This document shows positions 12,602 through 24,000 of a stretch of 64,000 bases of DNA, in pieces. The position numbers and the translations under genes were made by a program. How positions within the stretch are numbered: position 1 is the first letter of the stretch; the number at the start of each line of letters is the position of its first letter. Origin of the DNA: Zygaena filipendulae (lineage: Eukaryota; Arthropoda; Insecta; Lepidoptera; Zygaenidae); contig OU015670.1 of assembly GCA_907165275.2 (NCBI GenBank), positions 27,501 to 91,500 on the forward strand. Direction: 5' to 3'. Below the pieces are notes generated by a model that worked only from the letters and a program-made list of their open reading frames with translations, was not told where the DNA came from and searched no databases.

Positions 12602-12970
12602 TTAATAAGAAATTGGTTCATTCGTCCTCAGTTTAGATTTGCTTGCAAGTTTCTGATGAATAATCTTAGCAACCTGGTCGTAGCGGTGTTTATAATCTTT
12701 TTGCACTATTGACTTGCAGACACTTATGAGATGCTGTATCGTTTCCGGGGCACCGTTACATTTTCTGCAGCTGTCATTTGATATATTATGGACTTTTAGT
12801 ATATGCTTTTGGTAGTGTCGTGTTTCGATGACTTGGTCTTGAATGGCAAGGATAAATCCTTCTGTTTCGGGAAACAGTTCACCCCAAGTAAGCCAGGTAT
12901 TGGATGCTTCTTTATCGACGTTAGACTTGCACAAATTTTGCCGGTGTTGTCTATGCATACTATAAATAAT
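12602..12970 (-). pseudogene. Antisense LINE pol fragment (R2/R4-like), LARD copy 1
   Basis: The minus-strand frame 12602-12958 (118 codons) contains SCRKCNGAPETIQHLISVC and a C-terminal YKHRYDQVAKIIHQKLA. This pattern is typical of the region after the reverse transcriptase of R2/R4-type LINEs. Copy 2 has the same fragment at 34967-35323, plus more of the upstream polymerase with a YMDD box (35372-35620). The clade assignment is inferred. Confidence 0.6.
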
Positions 12971-13029
12971 AAGGTTACACTACAGCGAGTCACGATCCAT
13001 GAGTGAGGTAGAAAGTCTTCACCAGGCTC

Positions 13030-13460
13030 TTAAAGGTGGGTAGTGATTTGGCCTATTCGCACCTCTACAGGTAGCGGATTCCACAAGCGGACTGCTTGTA
13101 CAGAGAAGGAATAATCATAAAATTTGGTTCTAGGGGCAGGAATCATAAGAAGTAAGTTCTGGGATGATCGAACAGGCAGGTTATGGGAAGAATGAAATAC
13201 GAAGAGGTCTTTTAGGTAGTTGGGGGAAGGTGGATTGAACAGTATGCTATATAGAAGGAAGAGGACATGCGCATTCCGGCGAAGGCAAATCGGAAGCCAC
13301 TTGAGCTTGGTACGAAATTCGGAGACATGGTCATTTGCGTAGACCAAATATGAACCGGATACATAGATTCTGGAGGCGCTCAAGTTTATTTAGCTGCTCC
13401 TCGCTAATGTCAGTAAAGCAGGTATCGGCATAGTCGATCATTGGTAAAAGGAGTGATTGT
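13030..13460 (-). pseudogene. Antisense Jockey-like LINE fragment, LARD copy 1
   Basis: The minus-strand frame 13030-13383 reads LKWLPICLRRNAHVLFLLYS, then YSFSVQAVRLWNPLPVEV, a classic Jockey/CR1-type C-terminal end. A small indel breaks the upstream part here. Copy 2 has 138 open codons at 36065-36481. It lies antisense to the host LTR element. Confidence 0.65.
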
Positions 13461-13773
13461 GCTAACGCAACTTTAGTAGCAGTTGGAACTTGGAAGAAAA
13501 TTACGTAATCGTCTAAGCGAGTCCGCAGATAAAATATTTGATAAATGGTTCAATGCTAAACATTATTATTAATATTATTGGTTATTAAGGAATAAAATAA
13601 AATCTTATTATGGATAATGGATAGAAGTTAAGTGGAAGTTGGAGGAACTTAGTAACATGGATTGGATAAAAAAAGAATCATGGTTTGAATTTGTGTTACA
13701 TTTAGATAAAGTGAAATTATTTTTACAAAACCTTTTTACTTTGCAGGGTCGCAAAGATGTCAGGATGGGCGAG

Positions 13774-14399
13774 TGTGAATAGTGATTTAGGTATTCTGTA
13801 CTAATATATTAAAATTGATTAATATTATTATGATTCTTATGCTATGTATTGTGATTCTTAATTTAAATAATTATACCAATGTTTATTAAAGTGATTTAAA
13901 TTGCATTTCCATGGCCAATTCATATTTAATAACTGGCAACATTGTGAATTCATAGACTGTAGAGTAAATAAAATGTTATTTGAGATAGCGGGAAAAACGC
14001 GCGGGAGAACATGTTTACATAAATTGGCAGCAACAAAGGATCGGATCAGTGGTGCTGGTGATTTCATAGATGGAAGACATCATAACATCGAAAGTTAAGT
14101 ATTGGTAGACAGTTTTGGCTCTATTTAATGCTTGTAATAATAATTGTGATTACTGTATTGTTCTTATAAAATATACTGTTCAAGCTTAACTTTAGCTTCA
14201 GAGATTTGATTACTTTGTGCGTAACATGTTTTGAGATTCCTATTGCTTATCTATACTGGCTTTGATTATTATAGAATTTGATACAAATTATATCAAAGAG
14301 TTTTTATTATAATTGGTAATACAGACACAAAGGAATAGTTTTGTTAAAATCAGGTTGTTTTATTTACTAGGTATCCTTACTAATGCTAATAAATTAACA
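13774..14399 (+). repeat. 3' LTR of LARD-like copy 1
   Basis: 626 bp, matching 8732-9357. It is preceded by the polypurine-like ggatgggcgag and followed by the CAAA duplication and unit 2 sequence. Confidence 0.9.
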
Positions 14400-14403
14400 C
14401 AAA

Positions 14404-15010
14404 CAAATATTTCACTGACAAAAAGCTACATCGTCGTACGATTGGCAACCCTGTATTTCACCACAAACGCTGGTAGTCTTCAACAGTTTATAGAACCTAC
14501 TAACTTTAACTGTTTTTATTTGTCGCCGCAAAAAACTTACATAATATCATTTAATATCAAAATGGTAGCTATCAAGATAATTTTAACTGTGAATTTATTT
14601 TCAAATCCAATCAAATATTTATTGCGACCAAGTGTAAATTTCAGATGTTACATAGATTTTGTATACGCTTTTACAACAAACTCCCAAACGATGTCGTTAA
14701 TTTGTCCATTAATAAATTCAAGACCCTTACTAAACAAAGATTATGCGATAAAGCATATTATAGTGTAGTAGACTATTTAAGTGAAACAGACGTTTAGGAA
14801 TGAATTGTTCTACTGAATTAACATTTTTTGTTCTCCTAGTTTATAAGTACGATTGTTCAAAGACAGCTGCTGAGTTTCTTGCACGTTTTTTGTCAGTTCT
14901 TTTCAGCAGAGGACATATTCCGAACTGATGGTAATTTGAGTTCCAAGAACCTGCTGACGATTATAAGTGATTGTAACAACTAATCCAAAGTAATAAAAGG
15001 CTTTTGAATT
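14404..15010 (+). pseudogene. Jockey-like LINE 3' remnant, unit 2
   Basis: This is the counterpart of 3270-3990, picked up directly after the LTR element. The NKLPNDVVNL-type end is still visible near 14680-14800, followed by its UTR. The longer frame at 14313-14768 is an accident of fusion with the LTR end. Confidence 0.6.
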
Positions 15011-15830
15011 TTGTGCTTAAAGCTTAGTGATCCTTTTCGGATACGGCAATAATTCGGGGCATATACTTATTTACATATTTCTTATTACCAGCTAATCTAT
15101 TTCTTATAAATAGTTTTGTTAACTCAACTTTTGTTATCATTAACATAATGATCATTAACGTCACACCATATTTGCCCCAAGCTAATTAATCAGGATTTCA
15201 TGTACAAATCCTATCGTAAATAGTATTTTAATGACAAAGTTACTCCTGACTATAAATACCAGGAGTGAGTTATGAGAATTTTATTTACAGATTTTTTCTT
15301 TAAAAAGGTTTAAAAAACCCAAATGATTCTTTAAAATATTAGTCAAATGATTTTAAAAATAACTGTAATTGTACTTTTAAATAGTAGCTGTCTTTTATAA
15401 AATTTTTAAGCATTTGCGATACTTACGTACTATTGGCTGGTGCACAGCCAAGATTATAAAATACGATATTCTTGCTATTTTGTCTTTGATTTTCAAGTGA
15501 TACCTGTTTGTAGACCCGATTTTGTAAAGACAAACAAGATAATGTTAAAACTGTCTCGTAGGAGTGTCTTGAGCGTGTGGACACGCATTTCAAATTGTGG
15601 AACATTTAGCTAACCGGAAAATCCACAATAACAACTTTAACCAAAATATGAGGGTTAAGTTGACTATCATGTACATACACAAACACAAGACCGCTCGATA
15701 CAAAGGTTGCTTCAAATATAGTGCTGCAAGAAAAAGTTGAGTCACGGGGCACTCAAAACTAAATTAACACAAATTCTGTTGCTGCGTAATATTAAAATAT
15801 TTGAAGCAAAATTTAAGATCACAACACACA

Positions 15831-15863
15831 ACACACACACACACACATACACACACACACACG
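15831..15863. repeat. CA microsatellite, unit 2
   Basis: Interrupted CA run matching the sites at 4779 and 30351. Confidence 0.8.
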
Positions 15864-17194
15864 TGGTAATTTTTAATTTATTCTAAGATAACCCACAATC
15901 TTATTTTTTTCTTTTTTCTCTGCAAAACATTTTAGTCTGAGCAATCGGAATGTAACTATTTTAAATGTAGATAGGGCGTGGTATATTCTCACGGAAAAAA
16001 GTATCACGTTTGATTTTTTTACATTCAATCAAAGTCCGTTGCATAAAAACCACACTTAACTGTATAGTTTTGAGATTATCTCGAAAACTCTTTTATCTAG
16101 ATAAAAAGTTTCCTTTATTACACGAGGATACTGAGGCTTTCTAATGGTTAAATAGGGGGGTACTTGCATTATTTTTTTTTTCAGTCTATTTTAAAGATAT
16201 ACGGCCTACTTAAACAAAGCAAGAAAGAGAAAAATATATATGCATAAATAAATTAAACAGAGCGTTTCAAAGTTCCTACTTTAGACCTTACCGCCGAAAC
16301 GCGGAATAACGTCACTAGTTCAAAATTACGCCTTATTAATCTGTGAAGAAATAGAAATATAGAAAAGAAAAAGAATATAGAAATGTCACTGTCGTATTGA
16401 CAGGGTCATGTGACACTGACAGACAGATAACTTCAATAATTATCCAAAAGCGAAATTAAGGTGGAACTGTGTCGAGTTACTTCCAAAAGTTCCAGGAATG
16501 AATCGAAATGCATCTTACCGATGCACTTAGTTTCGTTTGCCTTCTCTGAAAGAGGTAAATGTTACCTAAAAAATAAAAGTGACGTCATGTGTCAAACTTG
16601 GCTGTGATTGGTGTTTCGTTGCAACGTTCCGTTTCAAAAAATTAAAAATTGAATATTTTGGAAACTATTGATAATTTTTTGGTAAATCTTTCACGATAAC
16701 GCTTTTCTAAAGCTCTATTTTTGAAATATTGACACAATTTATTATAATAAATTTCTGGTTTAAGAATCTTTATTATCCTCAAAAGATTAAAACAATCACT
16801 TACATGAGAATACACGAACATAATTATAACAATAAATAGTGAGCGGTAGGTAGAATACTTATAATAACTTATTAAGTAGGTAGGTACGAGTACCTATCCA
16901 TAATAAATTTCATGCAAGTACCCTATTGTTTTACCAGAGACTATCCCTTAAAACGTAAATTCAACAAACAAGTTTCACTCTTTTTATTAGTGTAATTATT
17001 AATTTTAAACCTTCCTGCGCTAAATCGGGGCTATTGTGTGAGACATAATATGACACATTCTCTACGTAATTTGTTGAAGTGAACCTACTTTGGGCACGTT
17101 GGGAAAATAAGTAATTTTGTAGGCGTGCTATTGTAATGCAGCGGGTCCCAGTGCTGGGGAATAAGGAAATGCGAAGAGCAAAGAATACAATATG

Positions 17195-17510
17195 TCGTGG
17201 AGATGAAAGTGCTGCGATGGGCGTGGTGACTTAATAAAGTTCAAACCAAACACATACGAGGAACCTTCAAAGTAGCCGAGATACAACAAAAATGCAAGAA
17301 AATCGTCTGCGTTGGTTTAGGCAAATAATGCGCAGAGATGAGAAAAAAAATATGACCAGACATTATTGGCCATAAAGGCAAAAGAGGAAGAGGCTACCCA
17401 CCGACTAACTGCACACAAACCATCCAAAATGACCTGCCGACGTTGGGCTTGATACCGGAAATGACGCAGGATTGCCAAAAGTAGCGCAAAAGTATCAGTA
17501 AGGCTAATCC
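17195..17510 (+). pseudogene. RTE/craft-like LINE pol remnant, unit 3
   Basis: Same remnant as at 701-990 but more decayed, with frameshifts and no long frame. It keeps the segment lost from units 2 and 4. Confidence 0.55.
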
Positions 17511-18012
17511 CAAACTAGAAACAAGCCAGGGGATAGATTGCTATTGTTAGCACGTTGTGGTCACAGTGAGTCGAGACCAGGTTTGCCTAACAGGTAGATA
17601 AGTAATATGCAGGTAGGTATAAGTCGTTAGGTTTTAAAACGACCCTTGTGATTGGTCAGAATCATAAATCCTTTAATAAATTTTGCTAATAATTTCCAAT
17701 TGTTGAATGCAATGCCTAACGAGTAAGGAAAGTTGGCTCATTCGTCACTTAGCGTAAACGCAAGCAGGACGTGCTGCTAGTTCAGTTTATTGAATGTTAT
17801 AGAAGTGAACAATAATTAATTTAATTAAAATAGACCAGTACGCAAAGAAAAATAACCAACTTACAGTTTCTATTTTGAATATTAAAAAAAAAAATCTTAA
17901 AATTTGCCTATTTCATTTAAACCATTCTGTGATAATCTCTCCAAAATAATAAAAATAAATAGCTTAGACGTGGATTTCGACTTTGTTTTATCTATTCGAG
18001 AACATAAGGAAC

Positions 18013-21000
18013 ATGCCTAGTGTGAAGTCTAACACGAGTCCCTCGTCTCGCTTCGCACCCTACGAGGAGCGGGTGGGAGGCGAAGCGCCGCGCCCACCCT
18101 CCACGGAGCCCGAACCCGACGCAAACGCGGCAATGGACTTCTACTGGGAAGGTCCAGTTGTTGAAGAAGTTGTGGTTGAAGAAGGTCAAGTAGAACACGA
18201 CGCTTTTGACTACCAGCTCGACCTGCCTCCGCTATTCAAAGGTAAGTATATTAAATACTAACTACTCGTACCAGCTAAATAAACTAGAAGAATGTGATGA
18301 AGATAGAGGCTAGTGCAAATCGCGACTTAAAATCATAATTCTAAGAAATCTCGTCGAAAAAATATCGACGGGGGAAAAAATTCCCCGTGGAGTCCACCGG
18401 GGGATCTAGCCAGGGGTCCACGGGTCGTGCGTCATAATATGTAAGTGATATTATGACGTATTGTAATAATTGGTAACACTAAGTTTTCCAGTTCGCTTTT
18501 ATGCCGCTAGAGGCGCTGCCGTTCTCTTTGTCTGTCTCGAATCATGTAAAAAAATGGCGTAGGTTCTTAATTCGATTAAAGTAATTATTCCTCTAAAGTG
18601 TTTGTTTTCCATTGCATCTGCAAACTGTTCAGGTTATGGGCCCAGAATAAATACAAAGAATGGAGTGCAGAAATAAATTCAACATTACGCCCTTTGCTGG
18701 CAAACAAATAAGCAACTGGCTGTATCGAGTGAAATTGCACTTAGAAGAAAGCGACTTAGAAGATACCCTCAGTGAGAAATATAGAAACTACAGCGCTTTT
18801 ACTTCGGAACAGAAAACAAAGAATGCGAAGGCAAAGAATATTTTGGTGCAATGTATCGCCGATAGTCACCTAGAACTCATAAAAGAATGCAAAACAGCTT
18901 TGGAGGTAATAGAAAAACTTAAAAAAAACGTTTCTCAGAACGGGCATTTCCTCACAGCTATTGCTGCGGAAAAGACTATTAACTTTAAAATTTCGTAATG
19001 ATACTACTTTGGAGGATTTTTTGTTGGAATTTGACAAATTGATACGAGATTTGAAAGATACAAATGCAAAGCCCAGTCACGAAGAAATAATATGTTATCT
19101 GTTGCTTGCGATGCCCGAGTCATATAATGGCGTCGTCAGTCGTCACAGCGGTTGAAACATTGTCTTCAGATAAACTATCCATAGATTTCGTGAAAAATCG
19201 TTTACTCGAAGAAGAAACAAAGAAAAAAGTGGAAATAGAACCGGAAAATCAAGCATTTCAGGTTAAAAAAACGCCAAGTAAGCCTTTTAAATTTGAATGT
19301 TATAATTGCGGAAAAAAGGGTCACATGAAATCAGAATGTAAATTTAAAAACAAGAAAAGGTTCCAGCAGAGACAAGCTAATTCAGTCGAAGAAAATGAAA
19401 ATCAAATATGTTTCATGGCAAATTCGGGGTGCTCGGAGGATGTAAAAGGTCAGTTCTTGATTTTTTATGCGGATTCTGGTGCTACCGACCATCTCATAAA
19501 CACTGACAAATACTTTAGCACATGTCTCAAGCTTAGGAATCCTATTAGAATAAATATAGCCAAGAAGGAGGACTCCTTGCTAGCCACGAAGATAGGCACT
19601 ATAAATACAAAGGACTGTAAATTGGTTAATGTTCTTTATGTACCAAACTTGAGAAGCAATCTTTTGTCTATAAACAGAATTGAACAGGCTGGTTTTCGTG
19701 TAACCTTTGAGAAAAGTAAAGTTACTATTTTCAGAAATAAGAATTTAATTAAGGAAGGCTACAAGAACAACAATTTATATGAAGTCAAGTTTAGTGTCAG
19801 TCCTGTATCAGCCCAGAAAGCATATTCAATACCTGCAAATGAAGAAACATGGCACAGGCGATTGGGACATGCATCAACAGAGAAGTTAAAAGAATTAAGT
19901 AAAAGAAATTTGGTAAGTTGTCAAACCTTTTCACAAGAGATACTTTGTGAGCCTTGTTTAAAGGGTCGCCAAACAAGGTTACCATTTAAAAACACAGAAT
20001 ATATTAAGACTAAGAGAATTTTAGAGTTGATACATTCAGATCTGTGTGGTCCTATCAGCCCAGCCACACATGATAACAAGAAATATGTGTTAACCTTTCT
20101 TGATGATTTCAGTCACTTTGTCACTATATATCTATTAGAAAGTAAATCAGAAGTATTAACCCTTAACTGGTATCGTGGGGTCCATTTGGACCCCAACGCA
20201 CCTAATTAGTGCTACAATATTTATATTTTTTAAGTTACGCATACGCGCATCCATGTAATCTCATTACGTAGCGTGCTGCAGCGGGTGCCAGACGTACAGC
20301 GCTCAAAAATTATTAGAAGCGGAAGTACAGCTGCCTTGGGGTCCAAATGGACCCTCGATACCAAGTTCGTTGTTTTTTTTTGTTTGTCTCTATAAACTTT
20401 TACCATAGTGCGAGGCAAATATGTTTCGATCATTAACTGAAGATGCCATACGACAACTTTTAGAAGATGATCATGATGCTGAGGCTGATGATGAACCATA
20501 TAGAAGTAAAATTTATGATGATGAAGTCATTAGTGATAGAGAAGAAGCGGAAAATGTTAGTTGCACAGAGGATAGTGTTATTATAAACGTAGATGAATCA
20601 TCCAGCAGTAGTAGCTCTAGTGAAGAAGAAGATAATGCTGCGTATTCAGGATATTTTAGAGGCAAGAAAGCTTCTAATTTGGAAAAACGTATAAATAGCA
20701 ATCAAAACAAAGAAAATTAGCATAGATTTGGTGACACCACTTGTAAAAGAAAAGCAGATTAAATACTTAAAATTTTCTGTTGATTTGAAAAAGAAAATAG
20801 AAAACTTTTTAGAGCACACAGAAAATTCTGAAAATCAAACAAGCAGCCAATCACAAGGAGGAAATCTGAAAATGTGCGTCACTGGATCATCTGGGCACAA
20901 AAGAGGACGTTGCTATTTATGTGACCGAAAAAAACACCAAAACAATCTTCGCAATGTCCAAAATGTTGCAATTATATCTGTAAAAATCATTTAGTAAAGT

Positions 21001-24000
21001 CTGTAATATGCTCTAAGTGCGTTATGTAAGGATATTGTTAGAAACTGTTTTTATTATAGCTAAAATTTTGAAGTAGCGTTATGTATGTCATTTTTTTATA
21101 TTCTATTTAATTCCAGAAAAAGATCTTGTTTTGTTTAAGTTTAGAGTATAATGAAGCTAGAAAAAAGGTTTTAGTTACGATTTTTAGTTTTTTGTTTTTT
21201 TTTTTAGATGTCTAAACCACGGACTGAAAAATGCTACCCAAAAGCAAAGACTGTTAGTAATAAATGATTTAAAAAATGTTACATTTATAAAAAGTTAGTA
21301 AAAGAAAAATTTCTACTTTTTTAAAAGGCTATTCTTTTAATATTCACCCACTTTTGCCAAAATTTGTAGATAAAACCCGAGCTATATATATTTTTTTAAT
21401 TGGGGTCACTTTGGACCCTCGATACCAACGACGTAACAAAAATTATCGATACCAGTTAAGGGTTAAATTATTTTAAAATTTATGTAGAAATGGTAACAGC
21501 AAAATTTGAAACAAAGATATCTAGATTAAGATGTGACAATGGCAAAGAATATATTAATAAAGAAATGCAAGACTTCTGTAGAAAGAAAGGTATAAAAATA
21601 GAACCTACAATCCCTTATTCCCCCCAATTAAATGGAAAGAGTGAAAGACTGAATCGAACTCTTATCGAAAAAGCTAGAACATTGTTGGCAGATTCAACCT
21701 TCGGAAAAGAAATGTGGGGCGAAGCAGTATATACTGCTGCTTATGTGATTAACAGATTACCCACAGTAAATGGTATAATACCAGCTGAAATTTGGTATCA
21801 GTGTAAACCAAGTTATGAAAAACTGAAAGTTTTTGGTTCTGAAGCGCATACATACATACACAAAGAAAATAGAGAAGGAAAAATGGCGGAAAAATCTAAA
21901 AAACTGTATATGATTGGATACTGCGATAATGGTTACCGTTTGTGGGATGAAAAAGAAAGAAAAGTGATTCGTGCTCGTGACGTTGTCTTTAATGAAAATA
22001 AAAAACTATTTTACCATGTTAATGACTTGATAGATGAATCTGAAAATAAGAATGTGAATTATAAAGAAAGTTGTGAAGAAAATTTAATGAAAGAAACAGA
22101 AAATAAAAATAAAGAAGTAATAGAAACTTTGGTTGATAAGACATGCGACAGTGAAAATGTGATGGAACAAGAGCCGATTCCTTTAACAAGTGAGTCTGAA
22201 AAGCGTATCAGAAAGCCACCATCATATTTGCAATTTTATGATTGTGATTTTGCAGCATATCATATTGAAAATTTATTATATAGTGAACCAATCACGAAAA
22301 AGGAGGCATTGGAATCTAGTGATAGAGAAAAGTGGATTGAAGCAATCGATGAAGAGTTAAAATCACACGAAAAACATTCCACATGGTCTATAGTAGAGAA
22401 GCCAGAAAATAAAAAGATAATAAATAGTCGTTGGGTTTTCCGTAAAAAGAACAATGGTATTTATAAAGCTCGACTGGTAGCCAGGGGCTTTGAAACAAAT
22501 GAATATGAAAGTACCTACTCTCCTGTTGGTAAACTTTCAACTTTAAGAACACTTCTTTGTATTGCAAATAAAAATTGTATGTTAATAGAACAGATGGATG
22601 TAAAGACAGCTTTTTTACATGGTGTCTTGAAAGAAGAGATTTATATGTATCTTCCAGAAGATATGAAAAGTGATAAACATGTGTGTAAATTAAATAAGTC
22701 CTTATATGGTCTCCGACAAAGTCCAAGATGTTGGAATGAAGTATTTCATAAATTCATGATGGACAGTGGTTTTCAGTGTACATTGCATGATACATGTTTG
22801 TATACAGGTGGTAATCAGAACTCTTGCTTTTATGTATTTATTTTCGTTGACGATATTTTACTTATTAATAAGGATAGGAATGTTATTGTTGATTTTCAGA
22901 AACAGTTAATGTCTAAATTTGATATGGTTTCCTTAGGAAGTGTGAAAAAGTTTCTGGGACTTGAAATTGATAGAGAACTTCAGAATAATAGTTTAAAACT
23001 GCATCAAAAGGCATACATTGAAAAACTGCTGAATAAATTCAATATGTTTGATTGTAAAGAGTGCAGTACTCCTGTAGAAAAAGGTTTAGTTCTCACAAAG
23101 GAAACCAACTGTAATAATTTTACTAAACACCCATACAGAGAACTTATTGGTTCCTTAATGTATTTAGTAATAGGTACTAGACCTGACTTATGTTTTGCTG
23201 TAAATCTTTTTAGCAGGTTTCAGGATTGTGCAAATGACACTCATTGGAAGTATTTGACTAGAGTTTTAAGATACTTGAAACACACTAAGAACATGGGATT
23301 AATTTATACCAATAATTGTAATGAGAAACATGATGTATTGGGCTATACGGACTCTGATTGGGCAGCTGATCATAATGACAGAAAAAGTGTATCAGGTTTT
23401 TGTATTATGCTTTATGGAAATATTATAACATGGTCTACACGTAAACAGCATACTGTATCACTATCTACAGCTGAAGCCGAATATGTCGCCCTCAGTGCTT
23501 TGGTTTCGGAGTCTTTATGGTTCAAGGGTCTGTTGTATGATTTGAAAGTTGATTGTTCATACATATTAATTTTAGAAGATAATCAAAGTTGTATTCATAT
23601 TGCCAAGAATAGAGAAAATAGTAAAAGAGTTAAGCATATAGATATAAAACATCACTTTATTAGAGACACTATAGAAAATGGTCATGTTAAATTAGAGTAT
23701 GTAAGTTCTTCACAAAATAAGTCTGACATTTTTACTAAACCATTGAGTAGAGAACTTTTTTGTTATTTCAGAAATAGCCTAAGCATTGACATTTGTTAAA
23801 TTGAAATTTTATTAAGATTATGTAGGTATAAGAAAACTAGTGTTAAGGGGGAGTGTAATAATTGGTAACACTAAGTTTTCCAGTTCGCTTTTATGCCGCT
23901 AGAGGCGCTGCCGTTCTCTTTGTCTGTCTCGAATCATGTAAAAAAATGGCGTAGGTTCTTAATTCGATTAAAGTAATTATTCCTCTAAAGTGTTTGTTTT

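Larger units (their letters stand above)
8728..14403 (+). mobile_element. Coding-poor LTR retrotransposon (LARD-like), copy 1
   Basis: 626-bp LTRs at 8732-9357 and 13774-14399 begin TGTG and end AACA. A 4-bp CAAA duplication flanks the element (8728-8731 and 14400-14403), and the empty site is seen in unit 1 near 3270. Right after the 5' LTR, 9360-9373 (tcagaagtgggatt) fits the 3' acceptor and T arm of tRNA-Leu and is the likely primer-binding site. A G-rich tract precedes the 3' LTR. The 4.4 kb interior has no gag or pol. It holds LINE fragments in antisense orientation, a CGCGG repeat and AT-rich repeats. The LTRs look identical, so the insertion is recent. A 4-bp duplication and tRNA-Leu priming suggest a Gypsy-group parent acting in trans, which is inferred. 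Confidence 0.85.
6125..17201 (+). repeat. Array unit 2, expanded by an LTR element
   Basis: This unit has the same order as unit 1, with a 5668-bp LTR element at 8732-14399 between the gene's 3' end and the Jockey remnant. Without the element and its 4-bp duplication it is about 5405 bp. Its pol remnant (6100-6400) shares a deletion of about 33 bp with unit 4. Its tail (14400-17180) is the most diverged of the copies, with an extra A-rich stretch near 16345-16380. Confidence 0.9.
19471..23799 (+). pseudogene. Copia pol region, split by piggyBac-like element
   Basis: The protease motif DSGA is at 19472-19483. GAG-pre-integrase (WHRRLGHAS, CEPCLKGRQ) and the first part of the integrase core (HSDLCGP) follow up to 20159. 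A 1303-bp insertion interrupts. From 21467 the frame resumes with the rest of integrase (CDNGKEY, NGKSERLNRT), then reverse transcriptase with FVDD at 22843-22854, and RNase H (TDSDWAADHNDRKS). The stop is at 23797. The two halves are in the same frame across the TTAA target, so only the insertion and the upstream gag shifts disrupt the polyprotein. Confidence 0.9.
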
